The translations under genes and the position numbers were made by a program. Of a stretch of 64,000 bases of DNA, positions 1 through 12,046 are shown piece by piece (the stretch's first letter is position 1; every line of letters starts with the position of its first letter). The stretch lies in the NCBI GenBank assembly GCA_964035795.1, contig OZ038320.1, positions 22,338,589 to 22,402,588 of the forward strand, given 5' to 3'. Under the pieces are notes generated by a model, which ran no database searches, was not told where the DNA came from, and was given only the letters and a program-made list of their open reading frames with translations. The stretch is from Pterobdella sp. o SKG-2022. Taxonomy: Eukaryota > Annelida > Clitellata > Hirudinida > Piscicolidae.

Positions 1-752
1 CTGTTTCTCCTATAAAATTCCAAAAAAACTATTTTATAAATTTATCTGACTTTTTTATTTGATTAATGTTTGATCTTCAAAATAGAGTCATATAGATACA
101 ACCATCGTTGATTTTTTTAACTCCTACTCCTGCAATGACAAACAAACACGATAATGTGATGAGCGACATGAACTCTTGCAGCTTTGCCGTTAAATTTGAA
201 CTAATGCAGTTTATTCCAGCTATTAACACTGGTAATATTTATTTAACACAACGTAAAACATAAAGAATTATTATTTATGAACTAACTGATGGCTGCGGTT
301 GAGAGAAAAAATGTGGCTATTTCTGGCACTTCACAATTAAGAAAGAAAGCTTTAACAATATATCTACTGATTATAAGAGATTTCAAAGAATTGCTTGCAG
401 GTCGTATTAGCAAGAGATATTGCATTAAAAAAACAAAAGATGGTTTGGGTCCATACAAAATTTGCATATAAATGTACTTTTCGCCACTGAACGGGTAGCG
501 AACCCCAATTTCTGACCAGCAAAAAGCCCCCAACAACGAAAATACGCCGCCAAAAGCCCAAAAAACAAGACTTAGACCGGCAGAATGAGTATATAATAGT
601 ATAGTTTGAGGAGTTATATATATACCTGTTCCTACCATTAGACCCAATAAAATACCGCATGCTTGTAGTAAATTTATGTGTCTAGAAAGAGAAATGTATG
701 TAGCATTTGAAGAGTTCACTCGGCCATTAATTCTACTTAAACTCAAAGTCAT
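1..752 (-). CDS. SLC7-type amino-acid transporter, 5' part (runs off the window)
   Basis: A multi-pass plasma-membrane amino-acid exchanger of the SLC7 light-chain (LAT/b0,+AT) type. The first exon (752 down to 287) starts at an ATG and carries the first membrane helices. It contains the family signature around GLMVGTGIYITP (helix 1, the unwound substrate-binding GTGIY turn), then FSLLGAFCWSEIG and LLIRPASNSLKS, all at the expected LAT positions. The exon ends at ATCA/GTTAGT. A second exon (228-103) reads on in frame with INCISSNLTAKLQEF, matching the next conserved LAT segment, and a third begins at position 9 (acceptor TATAG) and leaves the window. Introns are about 58 and 93 bases. The N-terminal tail before helix 1 is short (about 28 residues). 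The exact substrate class cannot be told from the part present. Family assignment is firm; the subfamily is inference. Confidence 0.9.
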
Positions 753-2446
753 TTTAAAATTTGTTTACAAAAAAACAAAGATAAAAATTTTAATGAAAAC
801 AAAATTTATATCAACGAGATTAAATGAGATAATTTATGATAAAAACTATAAATTTGGCATCAATTTAATAATATTGAAGCTTTAAAAATTTCCATTTGAG
901 AATTGTACAACAATAAAGCCTATAACAGAATAAGTTTTAATTCAATAGATTCACCTGACCTGAGCATGATTCAAATAAAATTGAATAAGTATAATGGCAT
1001 GGAAAAAATGTCTTGAAACAAGAGATTACATGCAAATACAAGTGAATCAACCCTTATAAAACCAAAATGAAACATTCGATACCAAAGGGCGTGTTTGGAA
1101 TAACTTTTTAACAAGATGATTTCTATCATTTTGAAAGTTCCTACTACATCAAGTCTTTTATTATTAATCCCATAAAGATCTATAAAGAGAGTTAATTATG
1201 GGAAAGGAGACTAATACGATGAGAAGGATTGTCAGGCGCTTCAGTTGAGTCAACTGTTCATCATCAAAGTTATTCTGTTGTTCATGTATGAAATACTTTT
1301 AAGACTATATTTTAAAAATTTAAAACATACTTGTAAAAAATCTTATGTAATGCCTTTATATTTGTTTAATTAAATTGTGTGAAAATTAATTTAATGTACA
1401 ATAAATTGTTTTGAAGGCTCTTAAATCAGGATACTAGTACTGCGGCCGCACATAGAAATGTTAAAATCTCCATGAAATAATTGAATAGAACATATATAGA
1501 AAATGAAATTTATGTAGTTTAACTTTAACAATGGGATTTTCTTTGAGCGTGAACTTCCTTTCCTCGATATATTTCAGGGTGAACTCATCCAACTTGCAAT
1601 CAATTCTTTAGTGCAAAAAAATTTGTTTAAAAAACTTCAATAAAAACACGTTAAATCGAAAATTATTTAAAAAATGTATAACATAGACAAGATAACGAAA
1701 ACTCATAACTTATAGCTATCATTAAAAATTTTATACTGCCGTAGTAAATGTGGTTTAGTACTAGTTGACCAGAATTTTTCTGTTACTTCTAGCGTATTTT
1801 ATCAAGGACAAATTTTTATAGACTGCCAAACCGATCTAAAATTAAAGTTTGAATCATTGAATTCAAGATCCGCCGTTTCCATGTCTGAGCTTTTTGATTT
1901 GCCGTTGCGAACTAGAATCTTTCGCAAGCCTAATGATAACAAAATCAAAACATCAGTTTTCGATAGCTGCTAGCAGATTCTTATGTTATCCAGGCTACAA
2001 AAAAAGCAACCGATAACTAAGAGTGAAGAGTTTGGTGCAGTTTAACGTTAATTTTCAAAAATTTTCAATGTGAAATTTCAAAATGCAGTTTTAATTTAAA
2101 ATTTGAATAACTTTCATTGAAATTTCAAAAATCTATGCAAATTATTTGAGTGACGTTTTCTAGCTGATTGCAGCAACCACAAGAATAATAAACCGAACAT
2201 AAATTATTAGAATAATTATATCCGCGATCAAATTCAGTAATTTTAGATTTAATACCGCAATTTTAAGTTCTCACATGAAGTCGACAGATGAATCTTTATT
2301 TTTGAAAGTTGAGAGATCAGGCGTGTTTCCTTTATTTTTCTGCACTATCACCGATATCATTATTTTCTCTTCGAACTTTACTAACTTGGGACCTTAGGAT
2401 AGGTTTATTGTTCCTTAAATATTAATAAAATACGTATTATAACTAC
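753..2446. other. Spacer between SLC7 gene and MOSPD2-like gene
   Basis: No coding exon recognised. This should hold the promoter of the SLC7 gene and the 3' flank of the MOSPD2-like gene. It contains one copy of a dispersed repeat (about 1728-2020) and, at 1433-1449, adjacent SpeI- and NotI-type palindromes (ACTAGT and GCGGCCGC), which are unusual for such AT-rich DNA. Confidence 0.5.
1728..2020 (-). repeat. Dispersed repeat family R1, copy A
   Basis: Read on the minus strand, this stretch matches 56030-56345 (plus) in a series of shared blocks in the same order: CCTGGATAACA, TAGCAGCTATCGA, AACGGCG followed by GATCTTGAATTC, and TGGCAGTCTATAAAAATTT. The end toward lower coordinates is a worn version of the CTGCTG hairpin that closes copy B. 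The sequence looks non-coding. Identity is moderate, so the copies are not recent. Confidence 0.75.
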
Positions 2447-5400
2447 TTAAAAACAACAGATGAAATAAGAAACAAGTAGCAAAATTAGCACACCAAAGAT
2501 GACAGTACAGTTGATGCGTTGGGTGTTGTGTGGAGAAATAAGGCCAGTGTGGGGATTCACTTTAAATAATTCTGGTTTCGTGCATTTCACCTAGTGTAAA
2601 TACTTCCCATTTCAACATTATATTTCTTCAACATTTTAATTGTATAAATATTCTTAATGATGGTAATTAGTAGTGTATCAAAGAAATAGTTCATCAGTTT
2701 TCCACTTATTCAATGTATAAAACTAAAAAAACATGAATATAGCTAAAATTTTATAAAAATCTCTACACCATCTATTATAACAGACAAAACAGCCAACCTT
2801 GAAAGCTAGTGTCAGACCTGAGTGATTATTGATATATACAGAGTTGGAGATGTTTTTTATAGGGTCAAACTCTAAGTAGTCAACAGGGCTGTGATAAGGT
2901 ATCAATGAAGAATACATAACAATGGCATCAAGGATATAAAGACACCTTACTTTATAACGATAAAATTTGACATTTTTCTGTCTTCCTGAAATATTTAGTA
3001 CACTACATTGGAAAATAGGGTTAAAATTATTAAATTTTAAAATTATAAAATTAACATTTTTATATTTTAAGTTTAAAATTGTTAGTTATATTATAAATTT
3101 TAACGCTAATCATTAGTTTTACGCCCTGTTTGTTCTTTTTATGACAGGTTTGGTAATGAAACTAGACGAAGTAACTACAATGCAATAACTAAAGCTATCT
3201 ACTAAGAATAAGTGAATATAAAAGGTTTTAATTTTTATATTGATATCCCTAAATACTATGATGTTATTTATGAAGATTACTTAATGAAGAACGTAAATTA
3301 GTTGAAGAAAATTCAAATTCCTCACATTGTCTTCATCAAACCCTTTGATATACAAATAGCTGGAAGTATTCAAACTACTCTGAAAAACAAACATCAATAT
3401 AAACATGGTAGAATTCATGAAGTATGGGCGAAAATAAACGTGATTGTGATTGAACTTTATTGAAAGATAATTGTAATATGATACTGTTGGAGAAATCCTT
3501 TTAATGACGTTGATAGGTAAGTCTGACATGTTGGCAGTTTTGTTGGCCGCTGTAGGCAAGACTTTTGTTTCTAACTGAATAAATCAATAGTTTAGATAAG
3601 TAAGCTATGAAAATATTCGTAGGGTTAAAAGTACAGTAGTTATCAACAAATAAAATAACGCCTAATATGAAGGTATTATTACTTCTTCAGGAAGAACGTC
3701 TTTGGGAGTTGATATACGAAAGGAGTCTTTAATAGTTGAGCACTGTGAATTTTAAGATATTTTATTATAAATATCTATTATATTTTATCAGTTTCGCAAG
3801 CAACGATACATGTGAGTTTTGAATTTTATCGTTAAAAAGTACAAAAATATTTTCAAATAACTTTATTCTGTATATTTTTGTCGTAAAATGGAACGTGAAA
3901 GTGGTGAAAATATCGATAGTGCTTATACTCTCAACTACCCAAGTATGTAAGTAAGTTCCAATAGATGGAATCTTGCAGAGATAAAAAGTTTAAAGTGAAA
4001 TAAGTACATTGATTCTTACGACATTTACCAAAATATAATAAGTTCAAAGCAAAATGTTGAAAAGAAAAACAGACGTGAACTTGATCCATACAGAAGTTAA
4101 TTGGATGAAGAAGATCGGTAATCATAATTACGAGTGGTCTCAGGTATAAAATAAACTTACTTGTAAATTGAAGGTTCATAAGTTATGAATCTAAATTGGT
4201 CAAAAAGATTACTTGAAAAGCTTTAAATAGCATAAACTGATATTAAATCATATTCTTAATACTGATTGATAACATTTCTTTAAAAAAAAAAACAGTATGA
4301 AAATTGAATTCAAAACGTTCAACCAAAAGAAATACTTCTAAAACAAAATAAAAATGCTGATAATCATACAAAGCTAACTGAAAAAAATATTTCATAGAAA
4401 CCAAAAATTCAAATTGGAATTACAAAAAGCTTCATTTTCAAATAAATAATTTAGTACTAATTTTAAGATAGAAACTATTTTAATTATAACAAGTAGAATC
4501 TTGCTACGACACGGCATCAAAAGCGAGCAATCAGGCGCTTGAAATGCTAGAAATAGGGCTGACATTGCCACCAAGATGCGTGAAGAGTTCGTCTTCGCTA
4601 ATGAACTGAAGCAATTCTGCTTTCTTGGCCATTCTCACGTGCTTCTTTTGCTCTTCTGACAACCATTTCTTGACCACTTGCCACACAGCTTGTATGATAT
4701 TTAGTGAAAAATTTAATGATTTAAAAAAACTATTGATTTTAGTATAAATTTAATATTTTAAAATTTTTGATAAAATTTGAGCATATGGCCTGTAAATGGT
4801 TTGAGTTTTCTATTAATTAAAAACGAAAAATAAACCTAAATTCTTGATTAGAAACGATAAATTCAAATAAGTTCAGAAACTAATTGATTAACTCACCGTT
4901 AAGAATCCAAGGCATTTCGACCAACAAGAGATAAGCTGTAAATTTAAAATTGATTATTAATGTTAGATACCATGATTTTAAATCCGGTTTTACCCCTTTT
5001 TGAAAACGGATTTAAAATTCAAAATTAATGAAGTTATATAAATTATTAATGAAAAGCTAAAAAAATTTTTGAAAACTAAATTTAAAAAGTTACAGAGAGT
5101 GGCAGGATAGTAAGAGGTGAAGCAGGAGATGAGAAAGCGAATGAAGTCTGTATCCTGAAACAATGTTTCCATGATTATTTACCGCAAAAAAAACATTTAA
5201 AAAACAAATTTGAATCACAGAGAAGATGCAACTAACCACATTATTGATTCCAGTGCCAGACATATCATACAACACAACCATCCTCTTGCCCATGTTTGTT
5301 TGGAAATGTTGCTCAATACGATAGACCAAAAGTTTCTTGGCTACTTCTGTGAACGTTGAGTCTTTTTTCATTTTCACACACTGCACGTGCACTGTTCATA

Positions 5401-8400
5401 ACATATTTATTATTTATTTTTTTTATATTCATCCGTAGCAATTGAATTAGAAATAAACACTAAAAAATATAATTGATATAGTTTTCAAAATTGAGACATT
5501 TAAACACTAGAAATAGATGAAGCTGTAAACTACTTATTAAAAATCTGAAAACTCTTAAATTATAGGAAAAAAAATACAATATAAACAAAAAATTTTTTTA
5601 AAAATTATTGATATATTGAATTATCTATAGATAAAAGCATTTAAAAATAAAATCAATACATATGAAAAAATAATAACAATGACAGAGCTCTTGATTACAA
5701 GAGATAAAAGGTAGGACAAGAAAAACATGATCTCAATTGGTAATAACCTTAGAAGAATGAGACTTAAACCTGAACTTGCTCGACAGTAGAGCGTGGAGAA
5801 GAGGCATTATAAAAACCGGTGCAACCCATGCTAGCACGGAAACGGGCGTGAAACAAGAATCATAGAAAATATTTACTGCGTGAACAAAATTTATTCAACA
5901 AACACAACCAATTCCGATGTTAAACTATGCAACAATCGATTATTACCAACATATTACCCAATATGATTCACAGAGATCAATATAGTTATCAGTCTAGACG
6001 GTCTCAATACATTTGATTAAACCAACTAATATTAAAAACAATACATCCAACTCGCACGTTTTATCAGTGACCACCTTGAAACAAAACTAATTACACCCTT
6101 TATCTTTTCACGAAACTTCCTTATTACTTTTCAACAGTATATGAAACAGTTGCAAAACGTTTTTCTCTTAAACGTTACTTCTACCATAAACAATATTTTA
6201 TTGACTAAATTCTTACATAAGCCAACTCTAATCAGTATTTTTCACAAAATCTACTCTAACTTTTATTACCACACCACCATAATGAAAATTTTCAACTCAT
6301 ATTTTTCCCATTACTTTTATTTTCATTGTTTATCTTTTCTGTCATTTTATGGGCTTAGACGAGAAAAACACTTGAAAAGAAGCTAATTGTCGCCGACCGT
6401 GAGATCAAGCACGGTAACTTTAGATAACGTCCTTACTTTCCACTACACAACACATTTTTCTTGGTTTTAAATATGTAAATTTACCGGTGAATAAAATAAT
6501 CAGCTTATAAAATGCTTAAATAAAACATGATGTTTCAAATACAACAAAAAAGTGAAGTGATAGTAGAGGTCCATGATCTGTTATATAGTTGAAAGATAAT
6601 TTTATATTATCAAAATTTTTATTACTTTTTAACAATACTAAACATTATAATACTTATAAAAATGAAAGTAAAGTTAGAAATTATGTACTTCATAATGATA
6701 TAAATTATACAATATTTATAACATTTCACTCAGCCAAATAAGCTTTTAGAAGATGAAGTACAATAGCCTGAATCTAAAAGTAAGAACAACAAACAAAAAG
6801 TATTTATTAAATGACAGAAAGCTTTTCGTAAGGCTGGTTTATTTATCAATTGAAAATGTAAGCTAGCCTTACGAAAAGCTTCGTGTCATTTATAAATACT
6901 TTGTGTTTGTTGTCCTTATGATTTTAGAAGTTTACCTTTAATACAGTAATTTTTCGAAATAAAAAACAAATACTGTTTGGTTAAAAGCATAAAATAAGCT
7001 TATGTTGATTTAAAATTCCGAGTGCCAATGATGGTGTCATATTTAAAATTATGCAACATCTCAAATTGAGTTGCAAGCTTTCATGAAAGTTTTTCTTATT
7101 TAAGAAGTCATTCGTTATTGAGATAATTATTATAAATCACTTTTAAAAAATTATTTGAAACATTCAGTTTAGTGAAAGTTTTTCAAAATAACTTTAAAAG
7201 TTAAACAATCTTTTAGGGAACAAAGTTAAAACTTTTTAGCCTAGCAGTGTCAATAAAGTTTACACAAGTCTATCAAACTGAAAATTGAATTTTGCTAAAT
7301 CTAAAATATATTAATTTCAAAATATTTGACAATTTAAAATAAAAATTGTTGTATTGATTTTGGTAGGAATGCATAATAGTACGTTATTTGCATATACTCA
7401 ATGTCTCAATAATGCGTGTGACGCCAATAAAATGATTAATAACTGTAAAAAGTAACATATAATGCACTATATTGTGTTAACCACTGAAATAAATAAATAA
7501 AATTTTTAAAAGCAGAAAAAAATAATTTGAAACATCACATACTGATGCAATCTCCATTTTTGTCCACATTTGAAAAAAAGATGACATTTTGCTCAACCAG
7601 GCTTCTAGGGAAAGTTGCATTTGTTAAATCTGTAATAATTTTTGAGTCTTTATAACTTTTAATCACATTTAGAAAACTATAAAATTTTATTAAAACATGA
7701 AAAAATAGATAATTATATTCATGATTTAATTATACATTTTAAGTATGTTAAACTACAATCTATTCAAAACTTGCAAAAACACAGTGTCAATAATGGTAAA
7801 TAATGATCAATGGTAAACAAGAACACTTATTAAAGGTTGATAATGTAGTATTAGAGTAATTTTCCTAGGCAAATAATAATAATATCCATATTAGATTATA
7901 CTGCTGCAGGTGTCCCAGTAGCTGGGATATACAGCAGTTGGCTAATACACTTTACATATAATACTAAGAAAAATTGCACAATGTTTGCTCTTGAATATCA
8001 ATAATTTTCAAATTGAAAATTTTTCAAGGCTAGTATTCTTATAAGAATGAATCTCTAATAAGAAATTTTCCACAGAGTTGGGTTAAAAAGATATGTACTT
8101 ATATGGGTTACTAGAGCATATATAAAAAATATTATAATATAAATATCAAATAATAATAAACTATTCAGATTTTTATTTGGTTCAATTTTGAAAAAATAAA
8201 AGTATTTGAACCTTTAACTCCAAAGGTTTTTCTCCAACGAAAGGCATTATCCATATGTGGTACAGCATCATCAACCACACCTTTCAAGTGAGTAATGTAG
8301 GCTTGCAAAAGACCTTGATGTTCATTTCTTACCATATCCAAATCATCTTCCTCATATAATCCCTTTTCTATGTTCTCTTAGATAGTTAAAGTTTATGATC

Positions 8401-8539
8401 AAGAAATATTATACCAAGATTATCAATGAATGTACCTGCATATAATGTTAAAAACTTTTCTTTCAATTCTTTTTCGGCCTAAAATTTTAATAAGAAAGAT
8501 TAAAATAAAAACAATATTTTTCCTTGATTTACAAACCAT
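2447..8539 (-). CDS. MOSPD2: MOSPD2-like CRAL-TRIO + MSP domain tail-anchored protein
   Basis: MOSPD2 sits in the ER membrane; its MSP domain binds FFAT motifs at contact sites and its CRAL-TRIO domain binds lipid membranes. Exons read on the minus strand with consistent phase: 8539-8537 (only the ATG), 8478-8436, 8376-8212 (YEEDDLDMV, FRWRKTFGVK), 7629-7543 (ending DKNGDCI), 5391-5237 (GKRMVVLYDMSGTGIN), 5154-5094 (DTDFIRFLISCF), 4935-4897 (LLLVEMPWILN) and 4688 onward (AVWQVVKKWLSEE, ending HLGG). These follow human MOSPD2 block for block through the CRAL-TRIO fold. Poorly conserved linker exons lie near 3549-3485 and 3380-3318. The MSP domain is split: LEFDPIKN...LAFK (about 2917-2796) joins VKCTKPELFKVNPHTG (from 2590). 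The last exon reads straight into a hydrophobic stretch and stops at 2447-2449; alternatively the donor-like GTGTGC after CTVIF starts another intron, so the 3' end is unsettled. Confidence 0.85.
5775..5850 (-). repeat. Worn copy of a GTGCTAGCATGGGTTG repeat
   Basis: On the minus strand this reads CCGTGCTAGCATGGG followed by TTGCA and a C/T-rich tail. A related stretch lies at 59777-59870 on the plus strand (CATGCTACCATGGGTT, then CTCTCCTTC and CATGCTCTAC). It sits in the longest intron of the MOSPD2-like gene. It resembles the tail of widespread invertebrate retroposons, which is from memory and unconfirmed. Confidence 0.5.
6381..6428 (-). repeat. SINE fragment (tRNA-head family S1)
   Basis: Matches the junction region of the two fuller SINE copies: the block GCTAATTGTCG, a damaged B box, then GGTAACTTTAGATA. 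It is in the 2.1-kb intron of the MOSPD2-like gene. Only about 48 bases remain recognisable. Confidence 0.7.
6772..6928. repeat. Near-perfect foldback element (AAGCTT family, type copy)
   Basis: Two arms of about 64 bases (6772-6835 and 6865-6928) are inverted copies with only a few differences, around a loop of about 29 bases. The arms contain ACAACAAACA, AAAGTATTTAT and GAAGCTTTTCGTAAGG. Such a structure fits a non-autonomous foldback element or MITE. Related partial copies are at 20681-20815, 23745-23930, 46918-46960 and 48826-48850. It lies in an intron of the MOSPD2-like gene. Confidence 0.85.
7891..7948 (-). repeat. R1 terminal hairpin, isolated copy C
   Basis: TTAGATTATACTGCTGC followed by TGTCCCAGTAGCTGGG and CAGCAGTTGGC matches the reverse complement of 56288-56345 at nearly every base. 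It folds as CTGCTG pairing with CAGCAG, with an inner CCCAG/CTGGG stem. It lies in an intron of the MOSPD2-like gene, without the rest of repeat R1. Confidence 0.75.
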
Positions 8540-8854
8540 ATTATCTTTTTTTGCCAACTTATTTAAGTCTCAGTTTGTAAATAAGTATCGTTAAATTTTT
8601 TTTTAATAGTTAAAAATAGAATGTGATAAAACACTTCAAAAGACTATTTTACTTTCATGTGAGAAAATCGCGTCATATTTAAATTGACAAGCTAAAAGTA
8701 AATGAGATGAAATGAAGAATTTATAAATATAACTATAAATAAATTTTTAAGTTTGAATTTGAATAACTAAAAATTTTTATAATCCTTTAAGTAAAAATAA
8801 AAAGATTTGTATAAGGTGAATTGTGAGTTGTCAAACTGGAATTAAATAATCGCA

Positions 8855-11703
8855 ATGTTAAAGACGACTTCTATTAAAACTGTTGAAGATGTTTTGAATT
8901 GGTTTCCTAATCATTACAAACCCCACGCCTTCGCTATTAACGTAAAATGATTTAGATTTACTTTTATTGACCACCTATGAACTTAATTCATTTGTAATTA
9001 ATTAAGTATATTTTTCAAAATTTTTCATGCAGCTTGGAAAATGGAAAAAATTAGGAAACAGAAAAATGCTTGTTTGTCATGATATGAAAGGTGGTTATTT
9101 AGAAGGAGAGTGTTCCTTGGAAGGATGCTCTAACAATAATGAATATCTTTTTTGGCACTGGTGGCAGATAGATACTTTTATTTATTTTAGCCATGATCTT
9201 GTTTCTATTCCACCAACACCATGGATTGAAGCTGCCCATAAGCATGGAGTTAAAATACTTGGTGAAAATATATTTTTTCACCTTGCAACTTTCATAATTG
9301 CAATTTTATTTTTTAGGAACCTTCATAACTGAGTGGGAAAAGGGAGCAATTATTTGCTCAGAAATACTTAAATCTGATAAGTCCATGAAAATGTTTGCAG
9401 AAAAATTAGTAGAACTATCATCTTATTATGGCTTTGATGGATGGTTACTCAATATTGAAAATGAATTAAATGAAGTTTGAAAAATAAAACCATCATGAAT
9501 GTTTCATAAGTGGTTTATAAAATATATTTAATACTAAAAGGAAGAAGAGGTCTATAGAATGTTGGAGTTCACTAAGTATTTAAGTGACAAGCAACATGAG
9601 GCTTCAAGTTTTTCAGAAGTTTTGTGGTATGACAGTGTCACTTCAAAAGGGCAGCTAGTATGGCAGAATGAGCTTAATACATTTAACCTGTGAGATTATT
9701 TTTGATTTTTTCTTTTTATTTTATTTACAAATAATGATTTTAATTGATATAGTGGAAATATTTATAGTTATTCATACTTAAATTCAAACATTTTAAGCGA
9801 TTTTTTCAAAGTCTGTGATGGTATATTTTTGAACTACACATGGAAAGAAGATAATTTGAATGAATCTATAAAAACATGCCTTAAAAACGATAGGCCTTTA
9901 AAAGATGTTTACGTTGGTGTTGACGTATTTGCGAGAAACTGTATCGGTGGTTTTGAATCTCATAAAGTTTGTTTAGCTCATAGTTACTGATTTTTTTATT
10001 GATTCAGTGATTTTTCAGCCGGTAAAATTGATCAGGAGTAAAGATTTATCAACTGCATTGTTTGCTCCCAGTTGGACCCACGAGAAGTTCCAAGGCGTCA
10101 ATTTTGAAGATAATGAAAACAGGTAGGTGAATGTTATGTTAATTATTTTGTTGTATGTAAGAGAAATTGTAATTAAAGGTTTTGGAGATCGTTTGAACCT
10201 TGTGAAGATTGCCGCTATTTGACTTCTCTCCCTCTTGTCACATCTTTCAACATGGGCAAAGGAAAACATTATAGCTCTTTTGGAAAAGTTTTAATTTAAT
10301 ATATTTTTTTGTTATTATATTTTTTTCACTTTTTCAACCAAACATGAAACTCACTTGAAATACATAGTAAAAAATTAAATTAATCGCTTAAACATAAATA
10401 TACTAAGTTTATTTAATTCAAATCTTTAACAAATTTATAAAAAATAACTAATCCTATGAGGTGTTAAAGGCAGCACCTTGGTTCAACCTGGGGATGCAGA
10501 GTCTACAAGGAGTGTATGAAGATGGTGTTTGTGTGGTGGATGATGTGTCGTTCATTGGAGGAACGTCTTTGAGAATCTCTTCATTTCAACCTCAACATAA
10601 AAAGTATGTGTGTAAGTCGACCATTAAAAAAAATCAATAATTTATAACGGCATATATTATTATGATGAAGTTAAAATAAATCGAAAAAGGCTGAAAATAA
10701 CACTAGATCTTACAAAAGTAAATTTAAATAAAAATTTCCAGGTTATTTTCTTTAGACGTGGTTATAGAGGCTGACGAAAGCTTTTATGTCTTCTATATTG
10801 TGAGAGTATGTACCGAAAAGTCATCTCTGGCTATCACATTAACTATAAAAAAGGACAATGCAAGTGGTAGTAGTGAAAATAAAGTAACCTATTTGTGTAG
10901 TGGGTCTCAAACACAAGGTTTGAAAAAATTAAAAATTTTATTTAAGAAAATTATAAAATATCTCTACCTCTTTGTTTTAACACATCAAAAACTCTCAGAT
11001 GAACATAATATTAAGAGCGTGGAAAGAATGTCGTCAGTCGAGAAAAGTTATTCTGATAACTGGCGTTTAATTGCTTATAGGCTGCAAAATGATGAGCCAT
11101 TAAAACTATTGAATGTTGGAGTCTTCGTAGCAACCGATGCCGGAGAGTCTGTTACACACCTGGGATATTTACAAGTCTTTATTTACTCAATCTAACTTGT
11201 TAAATATATAACACAAAGGTGTTCAAAACACATTTATGTTGAATTTTCACCATCTTATTCGTAGAATAACACGTTGATCAATCAAACTTTTTAGTCGGTT
11301 GATGCAATTTATAAAACAATTTATTCAGGTGTCAAACAAAGAACCCTGTTTATTACTGAATTCTAAAGAATATTTTGTTACTTTGATTAGACAAAACAAA
11401 AAGTTGACTATAATGAATAATGAATCAGTAGAAAATTTTGAGATTTTAAAAATTGTTGAAGAGTCTGATATTGAAAACAATGGGGATTGTTTAGATGCGG
11501 TTAAAAGCGTTTATCTTGTATGGGACGATGGAGAGTTTTCTACGCGTGAAACAGGAAAATTGTTTAATATATTTTTGAAAAATGTTCATAATGATTGGGA
11601 ATTCATTTGTTTTTCCCCTACTTCTGTGTTGAGACTTGATAATTGGGTTAAGGATTTAGAAGTAAAAAAATGTGAACTAAAAATTGAGCAACATTGTTTC
11701 TGA
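8855..11703 (+). CDS. ENGASE: Cytosolic endo-beta-N-acetylglucosaminidase (GH85)
   Basis: Cleaves the chitobiose core of free N-glycans in the cytosol. Exons with consistent phase: 8855-8941, 9033-9261, 9317-9474, 9550-9689, 9753-9966, 10019-10122, 10179-10287, 10470-10603, 10742-10917, 10999-11174, then C-terminal exon(s) to a TGA at 11701-11703. The GH85 barrel is clear: LVCHDMKGGYLE, YFSHDLVSIPPTPW, GTFITEWEKG, then FDGWLLNIENEL, which carries the catalytic Asn and Glu of the NIEN motif, then WYDSVTSKGQLVWQNEL and YVGVDVFARN. The later exons give the C-terminal beta-sandwich parts (TSFNMGKG, APWFNLGMQ, VWDDGEF). The start ATG at 8855 gives N-terminal sequence close to the barrel, and total length is about 620 residues, a little shorter than vertebrate ENGASE. 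The splice near 11330-11368 would be an intron of only about 38 bases and is the least certain join. All motifs look intact. Confidence 0.95.
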
Positions 11704-12046
11704 ACTTTTTAATTAATTTATTTTATTTCTATATAATTTTGAAAAGTTGATTAACAAAATTCGTAAAATATATTTAGTATTCTTAGTATAGTATATTCAA
11801 TATTTATGATATGTTAATAATATTATATTGTTAGATTGAAATTTCATATCCAATTAAGCACTTGGTCAAACACTGGTCAAAAAATTTATCAGGCATAACG
11901 CTGGATGCATGTATACGGAGTATCGACTATGTGCACGCCAGCCTCCTTAGCTAACGTTCACTTCATGCGAAAAGTTTTTATTTTGATATCGTAGAGATTT
12001 TGCTTATCAATGTTATTTTGGAAATTGGTGTAACTCGGGAAAAAAC

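Noticed and set aside
3700..4180. Possible plus-strand exons (for example 4053-4142 with a CAG/GTATAA donor-like end)
   Set aside because: It lies within the minus-strand MOSPD2-like gene, has no family resemblance and no matching neighbours in phase.
11299..11703. Independent 134-aa gene after ENGASE
   Set aside because: There is no ATG at its start, and its second half (VWDDGEF, the DNW end) reads as the C-terminal domain of ENGASE.
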